A stretch of 64,000 bases of DNA from Macrotrachela quadricornifera (lineage: Eukaryota > Rotifera > Eurotatoria > Philodinida > Philodinidae), in the NCBI GenBank assembly GCA_022393335.1, contig JAJEKB010021931.1, positions 1,007,744 to 1,071,743 of the forward strand, written 5' to 3'. Below the pieces are notes generated by a model, which worked only from the letters and a program-made list of their open reading frames with translations, was not told the origin of the DNA and did no database searches. This document shows positions 34,806 to 45,789 of the stretch, one piece after another (positions within the stretch are counted from its first letter, which is position 1; each line of letters starts with the position of its first letter). The translations under genes and the position numbers were made by a program.

Positions 34806-36139
34806 TATTATCTCTTGTTGATAATATTAATTTATCACGTTATTAAATTATCTAAAAAATATTTTTTTTATTCTAATAAGTAATTCTATAAATATGGACG
34901 TGTCCAACTTGACTGGTACTCTATTTTTGTACAGTTATATTGTAAAGATAAAATATGATGTTATTCAGATCAATCTGAGATCCTTTCTCATATGATTCGG
35001 ACAATAGTATGTTTTATCCTTAGAATAGGGCTGTACTAAAATAGAGTAGCAGTCAAATTGGGCATTCCAATATATTTTAATTTTCATATATAATATTTAA
35101 GAATAATCCTTTCTATTCATATTCATTCCTAAATTCTTCATTTTCTTTTTCATAAACAAGAATAAAAATATAATGAAAATCAATGTCATAATTATCATAA
35201 AGGTAAATACGTTTTATATAAAAATATATTACCTAAATAATCTAAGAATATTTACCTTTAATTAATTTTCAACGTATGAAGATAACAAAATGAAAAAATG
35301 AAAAAAAAATGAAACGAATATATATTCATCCTTTAGCTTTGCTGGTCTATTTATTTGTTGGGTAGACTGTGTCCTCGTTGACCTAAAACGATTAAATAAG
35401 TTACCAGTTAGATAATCATTGTATAATAAGTATGCTCCTCTAACCCTATTTACATAATAGGTGGTTATATAAACGAAATATCCTTCAAAGAGTAAAAGAA
35501 AAAAAAATACTTGACTGAAGGTTTTTATATGTTACATAAGCTTCACGATCACGTGTATTCACATGCCTTGTTCAACAAGTTTATCCAGTTTTAATCTAAG
35601 TATAAAAAAAAATTTTTATCATTTATATAACCATGTTGACAGTAATGTTACATTCATTGAATATATTAATTTAAATTACATTTATAAATTTCATTGTCTT
35701 TTGTTTTTAGTTTGATTCATATTATAATGAAATGGAAAAAAAGACACAAATAATTGAAGAATTTAAACTTGATTATTATCTCAATGATATTATATATTTG
35801 AAAATCTAAGTAAAAAGAAGAATAAATGTGTATAATTTCACAAAGGCAACAATTACTATATCCTGTTCGTTAGAATTTTAATTAGTGGCAAACGCATAAA
35901 TATTTATGAATTTATTAATTCTTATGCAAACACATAATGTGATATATAATTGATTTTTTTGCAAAATATTAATTGAACTTTTTATTAGTATTGATTCTCA
36001 ACTATACATAGTTTTATTATTGTATATATTACTAGTTTGTTTTAATTTTTTTAAAATCAAACATAACTGCTGATACATGTTCTTCTTTATTCTTACTTTC
36101 ATTATTATTAATTTATTTTTATTAAAGAAGGGTAATATG
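34806..36139. other. Intergenic upstream of mysA, nothing recognised
   Basis: Should contain the mysA promoter, but no distinctive box stands out in this AT-rich DNA. No open frame looks coding. Confidence 0.4.
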
Positions 36140-36500
36140 AAAAAAAATAGTTTGTGTGTGTGACAGTGTGAAAAGGACAAGGGAGAAACAGCTGATTAGG
36201 AGTCTGATAATCACCCTAATCACTGATTCTCAATCCTGAAAGCTCGTCTGTTTGTCCGGGGTCAAAAAAACATAAAGGTTAAAAAAACAATAAAGGTTAA
36301 AAAAACATCCAAGGGGGGGAAAAAGTTGATTAGGAGTCTGATAATCACTCCTAATCATATCCAATCAAATAATCAGCTGTTTCCTTCTTGGAAAAGGATC
36401 ATCCGTAAAGAAAAACATCGTCTAAAATATGGATGAATATGTTTTTCACATGTGTCTCGTGTAAAGTTCCATGAAAGGTTTTTGAAGATCGAGAAAATAA
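36140..36500. repeat. Dispersed repeat carrying an inserted element
   Basis: Flanks of the 36178-36390 element match the uninterrupted sequence at 26520-26690 in the same order, so this is a second copy of that repeat with an insertion. Confidence 0.6.
36178..36390. mobile_element. hAT-type MITE with perfect 8-bp target duplication
   Basis: GAAAAGGA occurs at 36170-36177 and again at 36391-36398. Between them, 21-bp inverted ends (CAAGGGAGAAACAGCTGATTA versus CAAGAAGGAAACAGCTGATTA) agree at 18 positions. Inside, GATTAGGAGTCTGATAATCAC and its near copy repeat the end motif and form small hairpins, and AACAATAAAGGTTAAAA-type repeats lie at the centre. It is 213 bp and non-coding. An 8-bp duplication is the signature of hAT transposition. 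Confidence 0.85.
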
Positions 36501-37312
36501 TCGGTGGAATTTCTTTTCCAAAGTTTTGAAATATTTTTTTTTATAAAGTTTGATCAAAGGTGATTAAAACATGAAAGATAGCTCAAACGATCTACAAAAA
36601 CTAATTTTCTTGGTTATTTACATTACAAAGTTTATTTATTATTTTATTCACGGCAAACCTTTTTTCACAAAAGTACCGGAGGAAATAAAATTGAATATTT
36701 GAAAAATTTGTTTTTTAAAATTCGAATTTATTAAATAAAACAAGTATATTTAAAGATTATACTATCAAATCTATTACGCAACCATTGAATTTATCGAAAA
36801 ACAACTGGAATCAGCGAGATTACCAACAATCGCGAAGGAGAAAAAAGTTAAAATCCTAATGGTTATGTATTATTGATAAATTTAACAAAGAATGAGAATG
36901 TATAATTTCATATGACTAGCTTCTATTTTTTTTTCAATATTTCACAACAATTAATGATATTTTTTTCATTAATCGGCCCTTTTCAGTTATTATTAAATTG
37001 AGAATTTGGACCTTCAATAAGATTTACTTATGAGTGATATTTATTTTGTTTATTCGATAAAAAATATGCCAATAATCAAAGATTTTTACTAAACGAGGGT
37101 TTTTCACGTCTAAACTAAAAAATTTCTTTTTTCATTTGATAATGAAATATTCCTTGACTCAAGATACATTAAATTCCAACAGTTAGAGGTAAATAGAATT
37201 ACCATTTGACTTACATATCTAAAATTAATATTTCTATTTTATATTGAATTTTTTATTTTTTTTTAAAATCCAATTTTGATATATATCCTGTTTCCGACAT
37301 ATACATCAATGA
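36501..37312. other. Intergenic, nothing recognised
   Basis: AT-rich DNA with no coding-like frame or clear repeat. Confidence 0.35.
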
Positions 37313-37798
37313 TATAGCAAAATAATATCTATAGATGCTAACTCCCTTTTCCTTTGATCTTCTTTCTTAAGGTGGGAATTTTTTTGAGATTTAGCATCAG
37401 CAACAGATAGCTCTATGAAAGTGCTATTGATTAATATATAGTTCATAATGATAGATTGTTTGATTTGTTTAGAATCACGAGTTTCAATATCAGAATATAC
37501 AGTGTTGATATTGGTATCCACTTATTATATATCACCACCGTAGTGAATCATGAAATTTTTGGCATCAATCGACAGTCTTCAGATAGAAGGAATAGATATT
37601 CATGAAAAATTCAATTAAATTATTTGTACTCGTGTTTCTAGACAAATGAAAGAGTCCATAATCATGAACTCTATATCAATCGATAGCTCTTCTATAGACT
37701 TATTGATTGCTGATGCTAAATCTCAAAGAAATTTTCAATTTAGAGGAGGAGGTCAAAGGGGAGGGGGTATCATCTATAGTAATTTTTTTATTTTATGA
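37313..37798. mobile_element. Palindromic element, arms about 180 bp
   Basis: The left arm (37313-37495) and the inverted right arm (about 37615-37798) share TATCTATAGATG-type ends, CCTTTGA(T/C)CTxCT, TTTGAGATTTAGCATCAGCAA, TATAGTTCAT and the inner (A/T)TTTGT(T/C)TAGAA(T/A)CACGAG block. The 71-codon frame on the minus strand (37306-37521) lies wholly within the arm and is not accepted as a gene. Confidence 0.75.
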
Positions 37799-37924
37799 TT
37801 GGTGTAAGGTGTGGGAAAAAGTTCGCGACATTTTGACTATCAATATATTTTTGCGATTACTTGTGCATTTTTAACAAATAAATTTTTCTTTGTAAATTAT
37901 AGAACTTTTCAAGCTGCATCTTGT

Positions 37925-38741
37925 GACTAGGGGTGTCATACTTACCACTTACTATCACTTCCGCCTATCAGGTAAGTGGTTTGTATTTAACTGAAGGCAG
38001 GCCGTTTATGATATATAATTTATAATTTACAATGCTACAATAAATCTTTCGTGGTCTTCTCTTGACTGATTAGATTTTAGCATGTTTTTCTTGAAGTCGC
38101 TCAGATTTTATTTTTTTAAAGCTTATCTAAGAATGATTTCTTCACCTTTTCGAGACCGTTCAGAAGTCAAACATATAACTGTTCAAGATCTATCAAGAGT
38201 AATCGTGCCACATTTATTACCATCTCCACTTTCACGTGGAGAAATGACAATAATCGTTGGTAAGATAAAAGTTTTTCGATGTGGTAGCAAAAGTGTTTAA
38301 TTAGTGTTACTTGTAAGAGAACTTCTATTTCAACACTGTTCTTTTCTTCACACGCAAGTTTTATACTAAATTACTTGCTCTTCTTCTCACCAAACACCCA
38401 CTGCTATATGTATATATCACTCGTTCATAAAGGATTTGAGTTACATCATCCAACGATGCTGTTACGTGTGATATATATATATTATAACGATGAAGGTGAG
38501 CACTACAGTAATATAATATCGGTGAAGGTTCTTATTACGTATATATTGTATCACATATGAGTGATATTGACGAAAGTTACCTTTGTACTATCATGTAAGC
38601 GTGATAACGTGTAGTGATGATTCAAGTATCGCTCATTCTTAAGCGATCTGTGTGATTATCAGTACATGCTGGATGTAACATTTTATACTTCCATAGTATA
38701 ATACATACTATAATGATAAGTGGAATATGACACCCCTAGTC
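37925..38741. mobile_element. hAT-like non-autonomous element, 817 bp, 16-bp inverted ends
   Basis: GACTAGGGGTGTCATA at 37925-37940 is perfectly inverted at 38726-38741. AGGGGTGTCA resembles hAT ends. No matching 8-bp flanks are visible, so the age or exact ends are uncertain. Internally, an open frame at 38082-38300 includes the coding-like stretch SEVKHITVQDLSRVIVPHLL and ends at a possible donor (GTTG|GTAAGA), which could be captured exon sequence. Confidence 0.6.
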
Positions 38742-39715
38742 TGCAGTAATGAAATCAAATCATTAAATTGATTCATATTTATAAACAAAAAATCAAACTT
38801 ACACTAAAATGGCTCTGATTTTATCGAATAGACTTAAATATTTGTTTGTTGAACCACCATATTATACGTTAGTATTTCATAACTATTCAAAATATTCTTC
38901 GAAGAATTCGAGTAGTATGCTTATTATTGATAATTTAGAACGTACCCCAAAATCTGTGTATAATACTCTTGTAAGACTTTTAAGTTAGTGCAATGATATC
39001 GAAAAATGATGAGATAAATAATAAAACGAATATTAAAGACAAAGATTAATTAGATTTTTAATGATACTAAAACTAAAGATGGGTAGACCAGTATGAATAG
39101 TTCGCTGAGTGCTAACAATGATAAGCGATGTTATTAACATTATGATAATTTCAGAAAATTGATTATATGGAAGAGTGTTAATATATCAATATTTATAGAT
39201 GCAATGTAATATTTGATATGACGTGTAGATATGATATTGGATTTACATTATTTTGTTTTGATTAATCTCTCGAAAATAATAATATCATATGAAACCAATT
39301 AGAAAATCTATTATAAACTTAAAATTGTAAATAACATTTATAAAAATTAAGTAAAATACATATGCTGTTTGTTAGCTGAAAATTTCAGTACCTTTAAAGT
39401 ACTTGATTTCATTAAAATGAAATTCTTTTGCTCGAAAGATACCTCTAGAAGCACATGCCTTTATTTTACATGTTTATGTACTATTTTCTCTTGATGTTGA
39501 AATTTTGTTGAGAAATTGTATTCCACTTTTCAGCGACCAGAAGAACCTACCTTTAGTATATTTTGTATTAGTACTTGAAATTTATCTTATCAACTTTCAA
39601 GTTTAACTTCTAGCACATTTATTCAAGTAGTTTTTTTTTATTTCAATTTTAGATTAACATTCAAAGTTGTACGAATGTTTATGATTAACAAAATTACTTT
39701 TTATTTATTTTGTTT
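38742..39715. other. Intergenic, nothing recognised
   Basis: AT-rich; 3' flank of the small secreted-protein gene. No coding frame or repeat noted. Confidence 0.4.
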
Positions 39716-39958
39716 TTATTGACTATCTCCAGCATTGTTGTTATTATTACCAAAACCATGACCGAAATTTGGCCATATGATCGCACAACAGCGAAGAATT
39801 TTCGTGTGACAGTAAGTATCGGCTGGACAACCTTCACCGTTTGCTTTGCAATGTAAACCAGATATTGGTAGACGTCCGTTACTGCAGGTTTCAGTTGCTG
39901 GTAGACCGTTGATTGAAGTCAATAAAAGAAGAAAAAGGATAGCATGTAGAGGTGACAT
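39716..39958 (-). CDS. Small secreted cysteine-rich protein
   Basis: 80 residues. Residues 1-18 or so (MSPLHAILFLLLLTSING) form a clear signal peptide. The mature part has six cysteines, spaced as single Cys at four positions and a final CC pair, so three disulfides are likely. The C terminus is rich in Gly and Asn (FGHGFGNNNNNAG). The spacing vaguely recalls WAP-like or invertebrate inhibitor folds, but I cannot place it. The ATG has an AAACAAAAA leader and a TATTTATAAT string about 60 bp upstream. Single exon, isolated between MITE-rich stretches. Role unknown; extracellular location is the only safe inference. Confidence 0.6.
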   Translation of the reverse strand: MSPLHAILFLLLLTSINGLPATETCSNGRLPISGLHCKANGEGCPADTYCHTKILRCCAIIWPNFGHGFGNNNNNAGDSQ

Positions 39959-41732
39959 TTTTTGTTTGGAATGAATAGTAATGCAATAGGCTTCTTCTAT
40001 TTCTATGATATTATAAATATATTTATTTTTTTTTAAATTTGATATATTGGCTTATCAATCATTTATTCCCAGCATGATTTACGTTATATTTTTTTTAAAA
40101 TCATTTATCATCTAGGTAAATTTTCAAGACACATTTTTCAATTTGATAAATCGAATAACTTGATATCAAATATTATAACGATAATATTTCAAAATAATCA
40201 TTCAAGATTATACTATGCAGGTGATCAATTTTCCAGATTAGTCACTTTCGTTATTATAAGAAAAAAATAGAAGCGAAATGGTGAGGACAAATTATAATGG
40301 ATATACTTCTAGATTAGTAATGACAATGAAATATGATTTTATTTTATTTTTAATAAACCCATATGCTACTGTATTAAACAGAAGATACATCAATTCATTT
40401 TCGTATTGTTCTTAAGAAGAAACAAAAAGTGACCAAGATTTTTGTTTAAGTTAAGTGTGCTCGATGAGATATATCTACAAGGATGCTTTTGTTTGAATTC
40501 CTATGTATTTCTACATATAAATGAAATAATTTATTTATTTTCAAAATTTTGATGAAATAGCAAAATAATGCAGATATTTAAAAAGTATAATGTAAAAGTA
40601 AGCGAACAGTACGATGGTGGTACTATTTGTTTTGCTAGTATGTATTCACATAGAATTGTTAGAGTTATTCATACGCGTAGACATAATCTTTGGAATGATG
40701 TTGTCTCTGCCCGAACAAACATAGGTGACAGGTCATCAGATAGGTATAGGGCATACTGCTCGCTAGCATGGTTACTATTTGCATAAAGAGCATCCAGGTG
40801 AATTGTTCGTTGGCCTGCATAATGTACAAATAAGTCTTGTAGGAAATTGGTGCTGCTCATGATCGACGACGGAGTATGCGTAGACTATATAATGTTAACT
40901 ACGTGAATATTGTGATGAAGACTAGTAGCATGACTCCGACTACTACAAATGTATAAATCATAGTAAACGTTGTGCATAAAGGATGATTCAGAAGTCCTGA
41001 CTCGATTTGTATAAATAATCTTTTTATATTAAAACACATACTTCAAAAATTGTTTTCAGTAAAAACGCTCTACAAGAGCACATATAATCGGAAACGGAGG
41101 TCTTCAATTATTGAAATTTTATTCTCAAGCACATCATTTACTCTAAAAAAATGTTTCTACAAATCATGAGAAAGAGTGTGCTCGAAAGTACCAAACACAA
41201 ATTGAATTCTCATTTTTGCTAAGGTTTTTCAGAGAAATAATAAGAAATAAAAAAAGTTCGAAGTGAAAAAATATCGATAGTATTTGCTTAGTTGTCTTGA
41301 ACAAAGAACTGAAGCACAGCAAATAACAACTAGGCAATACAACTGCCAACACAGTTATATCTAAATCGTTAGAAAAAAGAGATATTAAAATTAAGAAAGG
41401 TATTAATGAATAATTTACAACAGTACCTTCTGATTATTATCAATCTATTCACATAGAACAATATCTGTTACATTAATATTACATATCATCTACAGTTCTA
41501 ATTATTTCATATGTTGTCTAAATTCAATTTGCGAAATTCCAATTGACTAATTTTCGTTATACCTTTAATGCTAAACTATGCTTGAATTTTTTAAAATAAG
41601 TGCCTGCCGTCTTCTCAATAAAATTTTCATGTCTTAAACTTATTTTCTTTTGAGAAAAATCATAGGAAGATTTGATTTTAAATGATGCATACACAATACT
41701 TTATTAACTATTTAATTTTGATTACTAATAAC
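39959..41732. other. Intergenic, possible weak exon
   Basis: A 63-codon minus-strand frame at 40669-40860 (MSSTNFLQDL start, DALYANSNHASEQYALYL inside) looks somewhat protein-like. It has an ATTATATAG string about 35 bp upstream and a possible donor CGC|GTATGA near its end, but nothing recognised follows. A repeat related to about 2680-2745 lies at 41085-41145. Confidence 0.3.
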
Positions 41733-42340
41733 TAACGGATAGCGCAGAGGAAATTGTCAGGTTTTGATAAGATGTTTTCTCAAGTTAGCCTAGACGAAAA
41801 TATTTCGTTCTAATGTCAAAGATAGAAAAGTTTCTGCAGATTTTATTGATGTATTATCTGCTCAATTGCACTGTAGATACTTTTAAGCTTAAATTTTTGC
41901 TTCGAGAAATACGAAAACACTAAAACAATATTCGTTGCCGTTTTTCTCAAAACTTGGTTTTACGAAAACTGATCTTTACTATAAGAGCTAAATTGTTTTT
42001 CTGGACTAATGATTAGACTACGATCTTTAATTTAGTCTAAAAAATACCAAAAAAGAATAGCAAGGCATTTTCTTGTAAGCGGTTTTTTCGATCATGAAAT
42101 TGTATCCGCAGATTTAGTATTAGGTCTCCAAAGTACATACACAAAATGTTGAGCAAATGATATTTTTGTAGTGCCTAGTATTCCCGAAGAAGGACAAATG
42201 CTCATCTAATAGATAGCACATCAATAAAATCTATAGGAAACTTTCTATCTTTTGACATTACAACGAAAGGTCTTCATCTAGTCTCATTTGAGAAAAACAC
42301 CTTATTCAAAAGGCGACAATTTCCTCTGCGCCATTCGTTA
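41733..42340. mobile_element. MITE with about 130-bp inverted ends
   Basis: TAACGGATAGCGCAGAGGAAATTGTC at the left matches TAACGAATGGCGCAGAGGAAATTGTC read inward from the right. The similarity continues through TGTTTT(C/T)TCAA, TTTCGTT(C/G)TAATGTCAAA(A)GATAGAAA and GATTTTATTGATGT. Length 608 bp, non-coding. No target duplication was identified. Confidence 0.75.
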
Positions 42341-42789
42341 TTTTGAGTTATCTTTTTTTCACAAGAAACATATTTGTAATAATTGCAAATGTTGGAATTA
42401 TGCATTCATTATTTGTTTATCATCTTTCGTAATATTTTCTATCATAAAGAACAACTAGTTTATCTTTCAATTATTATTTATTATTGTAAGAAGAGAGTAA
42501 AAACTGATCACTTCTTGTTTACCCATGGAGTAAGCAGTTACCATTACCCTTCTCACATTCATTTCTTTTATTTATTTAAGTGTTCTGTGAACGTAAATAA
42601 CTTTACAAGTCTGTTAGTTACATTTTTTGTCGAGAGAGAAACGATGAAAAAAGAATAAAACGCATTACCATGGTTTCTTGTAAGAGCAGAAATTAAACAA
42701 TTTCTTTTTGTCATTCCCTTTTTTTTGTCACAATTAAAATTCTTTTTAACAAAATTTTTATCTGAGATAAGTTAAAAATTTAACAAAAG
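42341..42789. other. Upstream region of the TIR gene
   Basis: No separate gene. A 91-codon hydrophobic frame at 42383-42658 is not convincing. It should contain the promoter of the gene starting at 42790. Confidence 0.35.
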
Positions 42790-45144
42790 ATGTCCAGTGA
42801 TAACGATAAATTTTCTAATATTTCATTATTAATCGATGAGCTTATCAATGCACAAACAAATAATAATAATGGAGTTGAATTGCACGATGCCCTGCTTTCC
42901 AAATTATATACAGAACTAAGTTCTCTTCAAGATTGTTTTGAAACATCAATTACACTTAATGAATTGGAACAGTATTTTATTAAATTAAATCATTTATTAT
43001 CAACATCATCATTATCTTCATCGTCTACATTGATGAGCTGTTATTTAATAATACTTGAAAAACTTTATGAAGCAGATTTTTTTGAAAAAAATATGGAAAA
43101 TGATATATCGAAATGTGATGAATACTATGCTTTGACCATGAATGCCTTAAATACAAGAGAAAATTTGGATTATTTGCAGGGCAATGAAAATCTTCATACG
43201 GATTTACACAAGCGTTATACAGAATTATTATTGTTTGTAGCTCGAGAAGCGATTAGATATCGAAATTTACGTAAAGAATCGTTTAATGTTCAACAATGGA
43301 ATTTGTATAGATCATATTTTGAACAGAAATACAAATCATTTTTAAAAAAACTTGTATCTTTTATTAATAGAAAATTGAACACAGATGAAGATTTATCATA
43401 TGCACTCGATTTTTTCGTTTATCTATCGGATGATACTAATCTCGTACCGGAGTTAGTTGAATGTGATTTACCAAAGTGTTTAAAAATTTGTTTATGAACT
43501 TATAATGATAAGAAAAATTCAGAAAACAGTGATTTATATGAATCTATAGTAATAACTATCAATAATGTAGCTCGTCATGAAGAAGGTTCAAATGCTTTAA
43601 AAAATATTCAAATAAATGACACTTTAAAGAAGTTTTGGAAACGTTACGGACAAAGTTTAACCAAAAATTTAACAGCTTTATATTATATGGCTTATGCACT
43701 AATCGTTACACCTGATGAATTAAAATCTACTATTGTTTTTCATCATGTTATTGATTATTTAATAGAAAATCTAGATGTTGCTTCACGTTCATCGGATATG
43801 CGTACTGGTACGACACATATTTCTGAATATCTTGTCGCACTTGCACGATTAGTTGTTAATGATAAAGTTGCTCAATATATTATAAATATGTCTAAAATAA
43901 ATACAAATATAGACGGGCTGACATTTTTTTACGAACTATTTGAGAAATATAATGATTTAACGCTTAATGATTTATATTTAAAACATTTAAGTCGTATTGC
44001 TTTATTTAATATATTTTGTAGTTTTAGTTTTCAAACAACAGCTCAAAAATCTCTTGGATCAAATAAAATATTTATTGAAATAATTAAAAATGCTTCTCAT
44101 TATAATAATGAACAAGATATTGTCATACAACCTTATTTATTACAACATTTATTATCGATTAAACAAGCAGCAGAAGCTATTTTAATTAATCTAGATTTAT
44201 ACAAAGATCAAGATCTTGTTCAAACAAGTACATCATCAAAACCAATACATCCCCATGTAATGATATCTTATTCTCATAAAGATATAACATTTTGTCGTGA
44301 TATTGTTCATGCTTTAAAATTACATTCAATTAATGTATGGGTAGATGAAGATGGAAATTGTCGTTCAGATGATTGTTGGGAAGAAATTGCTATAGCTATT
44401 AAATATGCTTCATTTGTATTGATTATTGTTTCTCCAGATTATTGTCAAAGTGTATCATGTAGAAAAGAAGCAATATATGCTGATAAACGAAAAAAAACAC
44501 TAATTGCTTTATATCCAAATGGTAATAAATATGAACCAGATGAATGGCTTGACATTCGATTAACTGGATCTTATGTACGTTTTGGTGATAGTGTTAAAAA
44601 ATCATTTGATAAATCTTTTTCTCGTCTATTAGAATATATACGATCAAATGAAAGTAATGTTATTAATTCAATTGTGCCGAAAAATACTTTATCTATCCAG
44701 CCATCAACAACAATAATACAAAAACAAACTAACGATGTGATAAATACTAAAATTCAACCAATAGAAAATATGTCTTCTACAATAACTCAATCTCTTATCA
44801 ATACAAAATCATCTATACATAATTGGACAAAAGATGATGTTCAAACATGGTTTTTAATTGAACGTAATCTATTACCACAACTTTATAAATTATATTCATT
44901 TGTTGATGGAGATTCATTATTAGAATATGCAAAATATTTTATTCAAGAACATGAACGAGGTGCTAAACAACAGTATGAAAAATTATATAAACGTTTATAT
45001 AATGAATTTAATATTGAATTTTATGATAATAATTATACAGATCTTGTTTCTTCTATGAAAAAATTATTATTAACATATAATCAATCACAAACATTGAATA
45101 CAAAGACTACTAAACAAAAATCATCTCTATGCATAATTCTGTAG
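42790..45144 (+). CDS. TIR-domain protein with helical N terminus and C-terminal SAM-like domain
   Basis: The reading frame is open for 785 codons except for one TGA at 43495-43497. A 54-bp AT-rich candidate intron at 43476-43529 (GTGTTT...AAACAG) removes it and keeps frame, giving 766 residues; a simple nonsense mutation is the alternative. Residues 1-460 are helical and leucine-rich, possibly ARM/HEAT-like. A TIR domain spans about 468-595: HVMISYSHKD, INVWVDEDG, ASFVLIIVSP, then VSCRKEA. In NADase-type TIRs the Glu of that last helix is catalytic, so Glu542 is the candidate and NAD+ cleavage is plausible. A SAM-like segment (NWTKDDVQTWF, then VDGDSLLEYA) follows at about 655-697. SARM1 has ARM-SAM-SAM-TIR; here the SAM follows the TIR. 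No receptor or signal peptide, so probably cytoplasmic. Confidence 0.82.
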
Positions 45145-45313
45145 ATAAACTATGAAAAAGAAAAAGAATTGAACTTATTTTCATAGTAGATCGTATGAAA
45201 TATATATATGTATGTTCAAATGAATTTTTTTTTAATATCACACTTAAGAAACTTTCAGAACTTTAATATTTTTTTTGTGGTGAAAAAGTAAAGTGCCAAT
45301 AATTTAAAACTGA

Positions 45314-45789
45314 AGTAACATGTTTTTCTTGGATATTTTTACATAGTTCGATAGAGCTCATCGAACTCTACAAAACTGTATATATGAAAAAAATTTTAAA
45401 CGGAGCTGTTGGATTAAAAGACATTCAAAGCTGTATAAAGAATATATCAAAACCCTGCATTTTTTACACTTTTTATAAGGAAATAGAGTTGTCTTTTTTT
45501 TATAATAAGTTCAGCGGTTTTCCATTAGCATCTTTATGTAAGATATTTGAAAATATACTTATTCGATGCAGCGGTACATTTTGAACAGCCTACAGAAGTA
45601 AAAATAATCAAAAAAAGCTAATTTTATTGAAAATGTGACTTTTTAACATTTTTCAAAGATTTTTTGAATAGGTTTTTGAATTTTGTATCACAAAAAAATG
45701 ACTCAGGAAATTTTTAATACAGAAAGTTTTGTAGAGCTCGACAAGCTCGATCGAACCATGTAAAAATATCCAAGAAAAAACATGTTACT
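45314..45789. mobile_element. MITE with about 75-bp inverted ends
   Basis: AGTAACATGTTTTTCTTGG at the left and its near inverse CATGTTACT at the right continue as TATTTTTACAT(A/G)GTTCGAT(A/C)GAGCT and CTACAAAACT. Length 476 bp. It lies about 170 bp downstream of the TIR gene. Non-coding; the 66-codon frame inside is not a gene. Confidence 0.75.

Noticed and set aside
37925..38741. Definite 8-bp target duplication for this hAT-like element
   Set aside because: The bases outside the perfect 16-bp ends (CATCTTGT-side and TGCAGTAA-side) do not match under any nearby offset tried.
43495..43497. TGA as a selenocysteine codon in the TIR gene
   Set aside because: No SECIS-like stem was recognised downstream and no selenoprotein motif surrounds it. 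A frame-preserving 54-bp intron is simpler.
43476..43522. 47-bp version of the TIR intron ending at TTCAG
   Set aside because: It shifts the frame and meets a stop at once. The 45- and 60-bp variants create TAA at the junction. Only the 54-bp version keeps the frame.
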